From positions 248,001 to 312,000 of the forward strand of contig JAENRS010000017.1 in NCBI GenBank assembly GCA_018466975.1: a DNA stretch of 64,000 bases, given 5' to 3'. The stretch is from Sparassis latifolia. Lineage: Eukaryota > Basidiomycota > Agaricomycetes > Polyporales > Sparassidaceae. The notes below the pieces were generated by a model, which saw only the letters and a program-made list of their open reading frames with translations, had not been told where the DNA came from and did not search any database. Below, piece by piece: positions 47,101 to 59,802 of the stretch (position 1 is its first letter; each line of letters opens with the position of its first letter). Position numbers and translations under genes: made by a program.

Positions 47101-50100
47101 CAGCGATGTGAAGTCGACACAGTTATGGCCTGCAGTAGTCAGCTGACCACAGAAGTTCAGAATGTCGTTGTACTCGGACAGGAGCTTCCCGCCTTTCGAG
47201 CGTCGAACCGTGGAGAGAACAGGGCACGACTGGTCAACCATAGACGACACGTATGCCGAGAGCACTGGGTGCGGCGCATTCTCGATGAACGCCAAATTCT
47301 GAGATCTTCCTAGCGCTTCCATCGCCTGTGTAAATCGAACCTGGGAGCGCGTGTTATCCCAGAAATACTGGGCGTCGAACGGTCCGGAGAAGAGTTCCCC
47401 TGTAAATGTGGAGTACGTCGAAATCTGGGGTACATGGGGACCTGGATACCTCTCGAAGAGCTCACGCAGGCCTCCACAGTACTCGTCGCGGCAAGCTTCC
47501 ATCATCGACGAATGGATGGGCACTTTCGTCCGTATTCTGCGCCCAAAGACGTCGCGAAGTTTCGCAAGCTCCAACACTCGATCGATTGCCGCATTCTGGC
47601 CTGCAAGGGCGACTGCAGAGGGAGAATTGAAACATGCGATCTCAACGATACTGTCAGGATCCTCAGCGCGATACTGAGCGAGAAGCTCGGACGCGTCGGA
47701 GGGCCACAAGAAAGTGCAGCCATCGTCCCGCCCATACACTCCAGGGACGAAAACACTCTTCCACGAAGGATAGCCAGTTCTATCGCCATCGCCTTCGACC
47801 CAGCGCCCGAGGCGTATAGTACTGCCGTCTCTCCCGCCGAATGTCCGAGGACGATGTCGGGCTTGACGCCGAGACTGACGAGCAGGTCATACAGAGCGAT
47901 CTGGAAGATCGCGAGAGAGGGTAAAATCAAGGATATTGGCCAAACATCCGACATCTCCGGGGGCGGCGTTCCATCGAAGAGACCGTAGTCTGCTCTCAGT
48001 GACTTCCCTGTGGCTTTCACGAAAACACTGTCCATTTCCATGACGCTCTGGCGAAAAACGGGGAACATCTCGAACAAGACGCGGCCCACTGTCAATATTG
48101 TCATCTATGAGCGAGTAAGAACGTTGTAGCTGACTCACTGTCTTTGTGCTGGGGACCTTGTCCGGAGAAAATCATCACGGTTGATCGCGACGCACGCGAA
48201 CAGTGCTGCGGGTTAGAGAACACTGGAGAGCTCGACTGAGAGCCTCCCAACACCGCAAATGATCTCCACGTCATTTGCTTCGATCGCCGACCCAAGACAG
48301 TAGACAAAGCAGAGAGATCGATCTGATCTTGCTTCAGCAGGTCTTGAATTCCCTCTGCCACAGAAGAGGCACTCCGTGGCGACAACCCGCAGGCCATGAG
48401 CAAGACAGGTCGGTCTGGGTTCGGTGCGCTCTGGTCGCACAAACGTGCCGCTGCGGGAGGGCCTTGAATAACTGCATGACCATTGGAGCCTCCAATACCA
48501 GAACAAGCTACTGCGACCAAGGATCGGTCACTCCGACAAGGGAGCCTTGTCGGTTCTGTCGGTACTCGAAGCTTGTACTCGTCCCAGTGTATTGCAGCGT
48601 TCAAGTTCGTAAGATTCACGTTAGGCGGGATGACGCCATGTTTGAATGTCGACATCACCTTAGACAGAGATGTCAAGAACGCCGCAATCTCGGTATGTCT
48701 TCGCAGGGTCGATCAATTAGTGAGGGATGATGACAAGATGGACGAACGAACCCGATGTTTCCCTTGACGCTGCCAATGACCAATTCATCCTCTCTATGGA
48801 AGTGCTCGCCAATCCAATTGGCCTCCGTTGGATCTCCCTTAGCCGTGCCTAACTCGCTAAGTCAGTTCCGTGGCTAGCTTGCTATTTATAACTCACATAC
48901 CTGTGGCGTGAGCTTCGACATAGTCAACCTCCTGTGGTTGTCGTCCAGCACGCTTGAAGGCCTGTATCATCGCATCACGTTGCGACTCTGCAACTGGCGC
49001 GCCAGGAGGGCTCCTGATCCTGTAGAATTGATCGCAGTACCCAATACCTTAGATTTACGTCAGTATAGTGAGAACAAGTAGCTGCGTAGGTCTTACGGTT
49101 GCGTAGATACGGTCGTGGTCTTTCAATGCTTGTTCGAGTGGCTTGATCACAATTGCGACACAACCTTCCGCCCTCGCGAATCTGCATGGTTTTGAGGACG
49201 AATTGAACGTCAAGAAAGAAAAACTCACCCATCTGCTGATGTGTCGAACGGTTTGCACTTTCCGTCTTTGGATAGAATACCACCTTGGCTGTACATGAAC
49301 CAATCCAAAAACCTCAAGAAGATGATGAATTGGTATGATGATAATTCCATCAATGACAGTGAAGAGTTACCGATGGTTCAACTGGCAACCACCAATGACA
49401 GCAGCTTCGCAATCTCCACTGAGAATTGCTTGTATCCCCAGGTGCAATGCCGTGAGAGTAGAACTACATGCTGTGTCGGTAGGAAGAGAGGGACCAAGTA
49501 GGTCAAGGTGGTTCGAGATACGATTTGCCACCATTGCTGGTAGACCAGAGAAGGTACCCTTGGCATCATACTCGTCCTGAAACAGCGCGTCACCTTAATT
49601 TACAGCATTATTGAGATGACGCATGCCACAGCTCACGGGTTCAGAGATGTTCGTCAGCTCGAATGCATTGCCAGAGGTAAAGCATCCAACGTTCTTCATC
49701 CTGTAGTCAATCCCCGAATCCAGTAATGCGAGAAAGCAATTTTCGAGGAGCCTTCTGGTGACAGGAGCCATGTACCGGGCATCCCGGGCAGATATGCCGA
49801 ACTCGACGTTGTCGAACATGTCAATCTCTTTGAGAAATGAGCCTTGGTCGACGTGGATCTCCGCCAGCCCGTTGCCCTTCCATCTACGAAAGATGTTGGA
49901 TCAACGTCCGCAACGAGTATTTCAAAGTCGTGGACTTACGCATCAATATTGAAACGACTCGAGGGTAGTCGTTCGTAAGACTGCCCCCGGTTCATCAAGA
50001 ACTCGTAGAAAGATTCATGGTCCAAGTTAGATTCCGAGTAGGACCCGCTAGGTAATTCGGCGGAAATGCCGACCTACGCGCCGTGAGTGGGCGCACGTCG

Positions 50101-50141
50101 ACATGTATGGACTGACGTACTATCGCGACCTCGCCCGACAT
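41177..50141 (-). CDS. Reducing polyketide synthase with reductase release (KS-AT-DH-MT-like-KR-ACP-R), frameshifted
   Basis: About 22 short introns join into roughly 2,600 residues. The KS begins MSGEVAI|VGISAELPSGS; it has Cys in TDTACSSTLTAL (codon 49466-49468), His in VEAHATG and His in GNIGHTE. The AT has GHSAGE (47831-47848). The DH has HPTLGEHIIRGEP and HPAILDACF. A methyltransferase-like segment follows (45.0-45.7 kb) whose SAM loop reads LLVISS, without the GxGxG. The KR has LLLGGVGSLG and SSASG..SNYDA; the ACP has GLDSLS (Ser codon 42815-42817). A reductase domain ends the protein, with TGTTGALG, THIIHNAWKVDF and YLESK. Such enzymes build a reduced chain and release it as an aldehyde or alcohol. 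No enoyl reductase is present. One-base shifts break the frame in the KS near 49010-49016 and the AT near 47698-47705, and no intron repairs them; either the gene is dead or the bases are misread. Confidence 0.9.
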
Positions 50142-52354
50142 GAGGTAAGCAGTGTCGAAATGTGTTGGTGTAGAGATAGACTCTCGTATGGCCGCGATGC
50201 TTTATCTAGCGAGTCCGGGCTGATATGCTGCGGCGGTGATGAAACTTCATGCTAAGTTTCATCATTCCAGTGCGCTGAGAGAACCCACCTGGATATCATG
50301 GTCAGGGCAGCTGCACGGCATCTATGCAAAGAAAGGCCTCCTGTAATTCAGATCCGCGAGAAACAAGATATACTGCAAAGGTAATAGATCTGAAGAATGC
50401 ATCATGCGACCCTGAATCCAGTACAGTGATCGCTCGCTTTGCGACGCTGAGAACGTTGACTCCCATGGTTAGTAGTCTCCCAGATTGAGATCTTCGGAGA
50501 AACGGTCAAATAAATGCGATTTGCAACAGGCTCCACGTGTATCAGTCTACATTTCACCTTACTTTCACCCACAGATGGGTTAATCACAGCATTCCCGCAT
50601 TGATGATCCCCGCAGATAAGTTAGTCTGGCGGTACCCGACCCGATGGATTGGATGGAGTCCCAAAGACAAGCCTATCAACGTTGACACTATGCTTCAGAT
50701 TCTGTTCATGACAGCTATGGGAGTTCAAACCGGACAGGGATGGAGTAGTTATGACAGACAGAAAATACAAAGAAAACACGTCGACACTCAAGAAGACTTT
50801 GGCGCACGCCGCGCACGACATCAATATAAAGGTCACGTGCTGTTCATGCACATGGGAGGGCCAAGCGGCAACGAGTGTCGGACAACGAGGCCGTCTTCGT
50901 CGGGACAAGACAGAAGTATGGAACCCACTCTCCATACGAGCGAGAGAGTGATCCGCTCCGCAGAACTTTCCTGAGTTTGTATTTTGACGATTAATTCTCG
51001 CAGCCGCATTCTCTCCCCTTACATCTGAGGATTGAGATTGACAGATCCGGTGGCGATTCAAGTGAGACGTCTGGCACATTGGCACACCTATCTCCACGTC
51101 CGCCGGATTTCCTTAAAAATATCACGAACATGGGTTTCGAGCAACATGAATAGTGCACTGTCTTCATGCCTTAGTCGCGCGACATAGCTGCGGCATCACG
51201 ATATGATGATCACCCACTGGATGGCGCGCGCGTGGCAGTCCTTTCCGAGGTCAGCACGGTATGATAATTTGGTCTCAGTGCGCACCTTACTTCCTGATGT
51301 TCTGATAGTTGGAGCTGATGAAAGGCTGATAGACCTGGGTACTTATACTGAGTGCGCAGCCACCGGCGTGATGCGGTCACAATGCGGACGGAGCTTATGG
51401 CGGCAGGCCGGAGAGTGTACCGCCCTCATTATGCGTTCCACACTTGTCCAGGTATGTTATGTGCATGTCTCGGAAATCATGTAGGTATCGCGCCAAGACA
51501 TGCATGGCGTACTGACGCACCGACACGCTGCACGGTGCTGTTTGCCACAACTGGCAGATCGTCCCTGCAAGTCCTTGTGCAACGACCAGAACCTATCAAG
51601 AAGAACGGGGATCGATGGACCTGCATCCTCAGATGTATGCCATGTCTGTTCCGAGGGCAATATGAATGGTAGCAGAAGTTCCTATCTATCAGATGGTACC
51701 CAGGAAGGCACTCAGGATGTCACCTCCAAAAGAACACGTCTGTACCACGTCAGTCAGCAAGTCAGCACACGAATGACATCAAGGTGCCACGAAGGCGCCG
51801 TCCGTGTACGGACTAGTACCATTAATGGCCCTGCGCCACCGACCGCGATGGGATCGCAACGGAACTCTGATCGAGTCCGATGCCTCTGCGATGGTGTGCG
51901 ATCAGATGCGCGCAGCCTCTGTACTCTGATACATCATAGCTATTCGCTCTCATGCCGGAATAATATTTGCGCATCACTCTGTGTTTCAGGGAATACCTAT
52001 CAGCGTGTACACGATTACAATAACGCAGCGTGTTAGTTTGGAACGTAGGAGGCTACACGCCACCGACTCTATGCCGTCCAATGACAGTGTCGTGAGACGC
52101 GGCTCGCAGGCCGGCCAAACATCTGACTGATACGCTAGAGTCTCCACCCACATTCAACTGAGCAGCCGCTGGCTGACGAAGGTGCCATCTGGTCATGAGT
52201 CCATGTGTCCCTGCAATCGTACAACGTGCATATCTGGTCACAGTCCAGACGACACGCCTAACTACAGTAGAGAAATTAATTTACAGGCATGAACAAAGCG
52301 TAATCGGCAGAACGGAGACAGCGAGCGTATGTAGCGATGAGGACAGAAAGTATC
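50142..52354. other. Intergenic upstream of the polyketide synthase
   Basis: A stretch of 2.2 kb without a recognised gene. It holds the polyketide synthase promoter and the 3' end of the MFS gene. Frames at 50537-50974 and 50621-51097 overlap on opposite strands and show no domain. Confidence 0.4.
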
Positions 52355-53965
52355 CTAGACCTTGGCAAGGGGGTTTCTGTTGAGGATGAGCTTTTGCACC
52401 AACAGCAGGGCGCTCCCTGCGAGCAGCGTCACGCCCGTCCATATGATCATCGTGTGGAAGTCCCCGTGTGCGCGTGTCAGCAGTGCGCCCGCGATTGGAG
52501 CGCCGACGAGAGAGCTGCACGCACGGTACGATATCAGTACGTCTTGTATCGTCGGAAAGGTGTGACCAGTACTCACGGAAAAGACAGGATACTGTACGCC
52601 ATCCCAATCCTCGTACCAATTTGCTCAATCCGCGAGATCTGGGCGATGCATGGAGTGGTCAGGGAGATGACAGCTCCAGAGAAGAAGCCGTATATCGCCG
52701 CATAAGCGATGAGGCCTTGGAAGTGCGTCTGGGTGAGCCAGAGCACGAGCGTGAATAAGCCTGACGAGAATGCGAAGATGAGGAACAAGTTGTATCGCCC
52801 TGCCGCGTCTGCCGCAAGGCCTGGGAGCACCCGCCCTATTACGCTGCCGGCGTTCATGATCGAAAGAAGGTTAAAGCCGTGTGCCTGGCTAATACCGTGC
52901 GCCTCTGCATACTGCACGATGTAGAAGAAAGGAACGAACAGACCTGTCAATGTTGTTAGGGGGAGATCAGAGATGAAATAAGTGGAACAGAAGAGAAGAA
53001 AGGCACCAAAACATGTCATCCCAGCACCCGCACAAAAGAGCAGAAATTTGAAGTCACGTAGGGACGGCAGGTCGATCCATGGTCCTGGTTTTCGACGTGG
53101 CAAACGGCTTGACACCGTGAGAGTGGCACAGATGCCACAAGCGAGACAGACGAATCCAGATACACGCACGGCCCAGCCAAAACTGGTTTCGTTGAAGAGA
53201 CGCTGTAGCATCGCAGGGAAAACAACCCCGCCTGGATATATACATGAGTGAGTGAGTGTGCAATGAGATAGACGACGACAATCACCAACGCTCGATCCGG
53301 ACACGACGATGCCGATCGCTGTAGCCCTCCATTTTAAGAAGTGAGTCGAAGCACCGCTGACAGCGGGATAGAAACTGGCATGTAAAATGGAAAGTTGGAA
53401 TCAATGAAATCACAACACAACAAGAAGCAACCGACGCACAGGAGACCACTTCCTATACCAAAGGTGATGCCTTGTGCCAGAATGAACTGGTAATAGCGAG
53501 AGGCGAGGGAGGTCATCATGATACTGAACGTGTATACTACAGTGCCGAGCGCGAGCAAAACTGTCGGTCCATACGCGTCGAAAAACCTTCCAATTATTCC
53601 TCCCTATCCGCCCCTTGAGGTGAGATGATAAACGCAGTGGGTGAAGGTTAACTACGCACGGAGAAGAAGAACACCCAAAGTTGGAGCGAGCCGATCCATG
53701 ATATATCAGATGGGGAGTAATTTGAGAGCTGATGTTCTGAGTACCACAGCTGGAAGCTGCCAAAGGCATTCATCTGGCCGAATGTCGCGAAGAGGGCGAG
53801 GAATGCGCCGAAAACTGTGAGATAGCCATGGATGCCACCCTCTTTGAATGGCGGTGGTGCCGGGGCGGGCGCGGGTGCAGGCTCAGGCTGAGCCTCGAGA
53901 GTGAGCTCAGAAATAGACTCGACCTTTGGGGTGGATGCTATGTCCACTTTCTCAGCCTCGGGCAT
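52355..53965 (-). CDS. MFS transporter, monocarboxylate-transporter-like
   Basis: Five exons: 53965-53660, 53603-about 53410, about 53365-53300, about 53235-52577, and 52514-52355. A cytosolic N-terminus of about 50 residues (MPEAEKVDIAS... with an alternating Pro-Ala run) leads into twelve hydrophobic segments. Family-like stretches are GGIHGYLTVFGAFLALFATF, FGSFQLWYSEHQLSNYSPSD, IIGRFFDAYGPTVLLALG, FLKWRATAIGIVVSGSSVGG and GRVLPGLAADAAGRYN. The order and the D/R motifs fit the monocarboxylate porter-like MFS group of fungi (Mch family), which moves organic acids or small metabolites across membranes. It lies 2.2 kb upstream of the polyketide synthase and reads in the same direction. That makes it a candidate exporter of the product, by position only. 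The exact ends of intron 2 are uncertain by a few bases. Confidence 0.88.
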
Positions 53966-54770
53966 GTTAGACGAGGAGAAGATGGGCGAGAGAGAAGGGA
54001 AAGCTTGCAGTGCCGGCAGGTAAACGGACTTCGTGGCGTAGTATGGAATCGTGATATACGCATGCCGACCGAGAGAAGCTTGGGTGATCCGAGTACGGTG
54101 ATATCCATTGGAGGTCACTGGAGGTGAGCGTGTTGGCGAACTGAAGTTGGGCGTGCTTTCTGCGGCCTGCCTTCGAGCTCAAGTCCTTGTTCGTCGGCCC
54201 GGTTTCCTCCTTCCAATCCTGGTCGTTACGCCGGTTGAAGCAAGATCCCCAGATCGATTCCGCACATCCGCCGGTTCAATCCTTCATCCGAGTCGGACCA
54301 ACTTCTCCATCGCAGCGACGCCAACAACTTCTCACCTCAATCATACATCATCTGATCCCGTGATTCCTGTCTCGTCTAACACCGATTTGGCGGACTATGG
54401 CATCTGTAGACGTGCAGAAATCATCGATTACCAGGGGCAAGAACACACGAAAGAACCTTGTCATGTCTGGCGAAAGGATCTGAGGCAACTCCAGAACAAC
54501 CTGTCTGATCGCACTGCACTTTGTAATACATTTCTCCATCTGCAAATGTCAGAAGATTGGGCCTGACAGTGCCACTTTTGCAACTAAACTTCTCATGCCT
54601 GTGCAGCTCCAACCACATCAGTTTCCGGCGTTGTCTCGCGGACATTGATCATGGGGCGCTAGGCAACTAGAACCATGCACCTCACTCGCCGAGCGCGAGG
54701 CTTATCAATAGCTGCTCCATGTCGTCTCGGGCTTGCTGTTCCGCCTCATCCGTCTCAGTCTTCCTCAGCC
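53966..54770. promoter_or_regulatory. Shared upstream region of MFS gene and seven-helix gene
   Basis: The two genes diverge from these 805 bp. Only chance frames occur. No specific element could be named, but both promoters must lie here. Confidence 0.5.
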
Positions 54771-56117
54771 ATGGCCACCAACCCGTTACCGCAGGATATG
54801 CCCAACCCCTACACACCTTTGGCATGGCTGCCGCCTGCCACTGCCAATGACTTTGAGGGCTCGCGTTATCTGTATGTTGCCACCCTCTCTGTAAGCACAA
54901 AAAATATTCTGTGCCACACTTGTAGCTCTCATTGACCGTCCCTCAGGCATTCATCTGGGACTGGATGATGGCATGGCCGGACGAGTATAGGATCATCATC
55001 AAGGCTCCTATCCGTCTTTCCAATATTATTTATTGTATCTCTCGGTAGGGTCCTTCACCGTTAATGCTTGCAGAGGTCATGTCGTTTACCCTGGTCGTAA
55101 AATTCAGAATCGGCGCGTTCGCTTACATCCTGACAAGTACTATCTTCCAGAGTATGTACATCTGATCGTCACGTTCCAATTGTTCAAAACTGACTCTTCT
55201 TTGCAGTCGCTTCGGTAGGCTCTTGCCAGGCCCTCCAAGTTGCCTTGGGCTCTTGCTTCACAGTCGGTGTCCCAGCTACCTCTGCGCTCTTCTATCTTCG
55301 CGTCTGCGCAGTCTTCCACAACTCCCGCCTTATCATGGTAATTTTCGGGGTGCTATGGCTCTCTATTCTCGGCACCTCCTTCACAGTTCCATTCGCTATT
55401 AGCGGCACGCACATTGGGACAACAGACAAGTGCATCAATAGCAGCGTGAAATCGTACAGTTCCGCCGCCGTAATCACTACCACTGTGAACGACACACTTG
55501 TTTTCCTGTTCATTTCAGTCCGGCTCGTCTCCTTTTCAATGCAAGGGAACGGCATTGGAGACCGACTCAGGTCATTCACTCGAGGTGACGGATTGCCAAA
55601 AATTTCGAAAATGCTCCTCCAAGGCGGTCAACTGTATTACTTGTATGTTCTCCTCGTTCTTTGCTCTGTAAACGCTCTCATGCTGACGGTGCTGCTCCTT
55701 TCCAGCGTGACTGTCGCTCTGAACATTCTCACGATGGCGATGATCCTCTCCCCGAGCGTGTCGCCCGTCTTCCGCGCGATGTTCACTATTCCGAATGTTG
55801 CACTGGAGAATGCGATGGCGACGCGCGTGTTCCGTGCGGTCCACCTGGGCCTCATCTCCCACGGGGACACGTCGTCGCATAGTTCCGGCCCGTCGCGCGG
55901 GCCCGTGTTCATGAACCACGCCTCGCGCGGCGGCGTCTCCGCCAGCCGCGGGGTCGGGCGCGACGTGTACCCACTCGAGACGCGCGTGTTCGACCACGCT
56001 ACACTCGGGAACCATATCGAAATCACCAAGACGTTGGAGACGCACCGTGATATAGATGACTTGCCCGCCAAGCGGGAGTCGTTGACTGATGTCGAATCCG
56101 GGCTGGGTCAGGTATAG
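54771..56117 (+). CDS. Seven-helix integral membrane protein, 369 aa
   Basis: Exons: 54771-54890, 54947-55044, 55108-55151, 55207-55642, 55706-56117 (1,110 nt). It belongs to a large agaricomycete family of uncharacterised membrane proteins. The family typically carries WDWLM..PEEYRI near the N-terminus and CQALQ.ALG at helix 3; here they read WDWMMAWPDEYRIIIKAP and GSCQALQVALGSCFTVGVPA. Further hydrophobic helices are LIMVIFGVLWLSILGTSFTV, TTVNDTLVFLFISVRLVSFS and FVTVALNILTMAMILSPSV. FTIPNVALENAMATRVFR is the usual juxtamembrane motif. The tail of about 90 residues is Ser/Arg-rich, cytosolic and probably phosphorylated. The last intron (63 nt) is in frame without a stop, so it could be retained. 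A receptor-like role is often guessed for the family; nothing here proves it. Confidence 0.9.
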
Positions 56118-57814
56118 GCCTCCCTCTCCTGCTGTTGTATACTTCTGGGTGTAGTTCTACTTTACTTCAGGTGTCGCCCTGGATGCTCTACTTCGATATT
56201 AGGCACGCAGTATTTCGTTTCCTGCTAACTGTATGCCGATCACCTCGATGTAACGATGTTCGAACTAGTGTACGAGGGTGTATTCTGATTGGGTCTTCAG
56301 GGGATACCATGAAAATATATACATGAGTTTTCATAAAGGAAAGCTGGATACGTACACCTCCTCACTCAAGCTGCAGATCGCTTGTCATAGTTGAGGCGTT
56401 GCATAGTACGACTACATGGCGAATAAAGCACGAGAAAGAGAATCTGTCCGATCATGCAGTCGTGATTTCACGGATATCATCTCGAGCCCGAGTTTCTCAG
56501 TTTGCGTATGCCAGTAATGTAGACCGAATCAGATTCGACCTGCGCGGCAATTGCAGCATGGAGTCTGAACTCCACCAAGTTGATTCAGTGCGCTGCAGAT
56601 CTATCATCATCAACTTCCGAATCGTACGGTCCACCTCGTGTTCACCTGGAGTTTCCACGAGTTTCAACTTGAACACTTGCGTGAGCTCAAGCACTGGCAG
56701 CCGTGTGGATAGATCTTGGCTGCGCCAGCGACTCACTGCGCACTGTGTTGGTACCACATGAATCTCCCAAGCTGTCAAGTAAATATCATGTGGTTGAGTT
56801 TGCAGCGGCATCATTGAAATGTATAGCTCGTCACGGTAATGATGATCAACACCACCCCCGAAATCCTGACTCGGAGCATCCCAGGGTGTCGCCCGGGGGT
56901 ATCGCATACACCGTCCTTCGCGGACAGATGTTGGAGGAATGCACACAAGACGCACGACGAACGTTCTTCTGGAGTTACCCGTATCTACCCGGATATGATG
57001 TGCTTGTCCGAGATGTGCCTCCGCGCTTCAAAGCGCAAAAGACTCAAATTCCACCCACTCATCGACCATGACGGTTTGGAAAAGGCTGTACTGCAGCAGG
57101 ATCTCGGGTGAGCTGCAGGTAGAGCGCATGGAGATCATACGTTGGTCCGAGGATCGCTCCCGGATCTAGTCGACTGTCTTTTCATTAGGACGCGCAAACT
57201 GCGATCAGCATCATGTTATCATGTGTTTTTGTTGTCTTATTTGATCTACCCGTACGGTTCTCAAAGCTAGACTGCTCATTATCGCCCCGGATCTGTTGCG
57301 GGGACCACGAAGGCGGCATGACAAACTTGCGTCGGCGCTGAAGTCGCTTCCATCTTGATGGATAGAAGCGAAGTTTCACCATACCCAATATCCTTTGGCT
57401 CAGTCTTCTACAGGGCGCAAACATATCAGAATCACGATGATACTCATGCATCAGACCAGAATTCGAAAGCATCATCTCCTTCTCTGACTCGCGGGCATGG
57501 CTCACCTCGCTGACACCGAAGAATTATGGACAGACAGGTCGTGCCTCAGGCTTCAGCTTCAGGTCTCAGAGCTTGCAAGGTCGATATCCTGAAAGGAACG
57601 CCCTTCTCAATTCTATCTCGGGATCCCATCGCACAGCGAAATGCAACGTTCACGCTGATGAAGACATCGAAGGCATCGCGGCACCCGTCCAACTTATGCT
57701 GGCGAAGCGCCGATCGTGAGCTTACTTGTTACCAGTGATCGTATGTCCTCGCCCTCATAAGATCCCCCAGTCAGAGTTCCATTTCGCCACCCCTGTTACC
57801 TGTTGCTTTAGACC
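56118..57814. other. Intergenic
   Basis: A stretch of 1.7 kb with no recognised gene. Overlapping opposite-strand frames at 56399-56955 show no domain. Confidence 0.4.
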
Positions 57815-59524
57815 ATGACTGCGCCCGCTTTTCCCCCCTTCGATTTCGGACGCTACGTATGGCGGGCCTCACCCGACGACGCTTCATACTGGAAGCGTGA
57901 GGCCGGCGGTGGCGAGTACATCGAGGATGTGTTCCACAACATCAATCACGGAGAGCAATTCCTCTTCCTCGCACTGAAGGCTACGCTGTCTAAGCCTGTG
58001 CCCACCACTGAGCTCGTTGCCCGTGCCCGCGACGCCTGGTCGGCGGTTCGCTTCAGCACGCCCATCATTGCTGTCCACAGCGAACACGACGCTGCAGGCA
58101 CGTCCTTGATCACGTATCGCACGGCCAAGGACACCACTGAAGTGCACGACTGGGCTGAGCGCACTGTCCGTCTCGTCGAGGGAACGCCAGACCTTGATGA
58201 ACTGCGTTTCGAGCTGGGAAAGAAGGCCATCCCGGAGACGAATGGCGACCAGACGTTCCTCTACATTGTCGCCCGCTCTGACACTTCATACGACTTCGTC
58301 TTCTACACATCGCATGTCCCTTTCGACGGAGCTGGGATCAAGATCGTGTTGACCCTGGTCCTCACCAAACTCGCGCTCTATTTGAGCGATCCCGCCCTCG
58401 CACAGGAAAAGTTCGAATGGGGAACAGAGTCGAAGAATCTCTTGCCGTGCATCTCAGAGGTCTTGGGTCCGACCGAGGAAAGGTCTGGGGAGACCTATAC
58501 GCGCTGTTTGAGCAATATGCTTGGCGATCTTGGCAGTGCCATGCCTGTATGTTCCTCCATCTCCATCTCACTCTTGTGCTAACTCCTACCCATTGCAGCG
58601 CCAATACGGCTTCAAGGCACGCAACATCGGGCCCGGGCCGACGCGCCGGATCCCATTCACTTTCTCCGCTGAGGAGAGCAAGAAGCTGTTGGATGCCGCG
58701 AAAGCTCGCGGATTCACGTTCAACCATGTCGGTAAGGCTCACACTTTTCTCAGCCATTGGCTCTGCTGATATTCCTTCTTCAGCTCACGCTGCAGTAACC
58801 CTGGTGTGCGCCCTCGATAACCCCCCGATTGCGTCTACCTCTGCGGACGCCACGTTCGTGTTCTACGGACTCGTAGACGGCCGTGCGCGCCTCGCTGCAC
58901 CGTACTCCGGGAAGCTTGGCTACCCAGGCTACGCACTCGGCATGACCGCGATCCAGGTGCCCGTCTCTGCTGCAGTTCCTGCCGCGAGCGAGAACAACAG
59001 GGATGTACTTTTGCGTCTATCGGGGATCGTCAAGGACGAGTACGCGAAGCAGCGCGCGTACGAATCCCTGATGGCTATCGCCTGCCAGGAGATTGACCTT
59101 ATGATGAGCGGAATGAAGGCGAGCGGAGCGTGAGTACGCTCCTCAGCTGCGACTCGATCTGGTAACTCATTATTACTCCTGCTATGGAATACAGTCCGCC
59201 GCAGCCGTGGATGGGCCCGTGGTATGCTGGCGATGGCGTCGGAGAGACCTACCTGCAGCCGGAGTACAGCGATGCTAAGGGCACGAACGTCATAAAGATC
59301 GACGATTTCTTCGTGTCCCTGAACAAGACCGATCCCGGCCCGTACGTTTTTGTTCTTCTAGTAAGCAAGTATTGTTGATGTGACCTGCGAGTAGGTTCTT
59401 CCGGTCGTTCTCCTGGGGCGGCAAGATCACGGTGAGCGCTGATGCAAACATCTATGCCATGCCAGTGGGTGATGTGGAAGGCTTTGTGAAGAAGTGGGTG
59501 GAGCTGCTTCGCTTGTTGCTCTGA
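57815..59524 (+). CDS. HxxxD acyltransferase (condensation-like), 495 aa
   Basis: Exons: 57815-58546, 58599-58731, 58784-59129, 59195-59341, 59395-59524 (1,488 nt). The catalytic H167VPFD171 lies in TSHVPFDGAGIK, the HxxxD motif of chloramphenicol-acetyltransferase-fold acyltransferases and condensation domains. The family transfers acetyl or longer acyl groups from CoA to an alcohol or amine of a secondary metabolite. Fungal members include alcohol and sesquiterpenoid O-acetyltransferases. The C-terminal half has AKARGFTFNHVAHAAVTL and the late SWGGKITVSADANIYAMP in the place of the usual DFGWG-like loop. No signal peptide. It follows the PKS and MFS genes, with the seven-helix gene between, so a role in acylating the polyketide product is plausible but unproven. 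A fragment of a paralog lies at 17.0-17.2 kb. Confidence 0.88.
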
Positions 59525-59802
59525 GATTTGTGTGCGATTGTGTATAAAGTCAACGTCATCCCTGTGTACTACGTAAATGCAATCCTGGAATATGATTTAA
59601 AACGTTCAGAGGTGTTGTGTTATCTTTGGTGGTGTGTGCAAGTACGCCAGAGTAGTTCCAAGAGCAGGCGGGTTTTCTTGCCCCTCACCAGTTAGAAATA
59701 CAATTAGTCATAACACTAAGGACAACCTCGTGGGGATGTAGTTACCTGCTAGCACCTACGTGAATGTCAATGGCAAACGGTCGAATGGCACTAATCACGC
59801 TC

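Noticed and set aside
50537..51097. Two overlapping frames upstream of the polyketide synthase as possible cluster genes
   Set aside because: They overlap on opposite strands, show no motif, and have no splice pattern that extends them.
59342..59394. Alternative end of the acyltransferase by reading into the last intron
   Set aside because: It would drop the conserved SWGGK segment; the 53-nt GT-AG intron keeps it.
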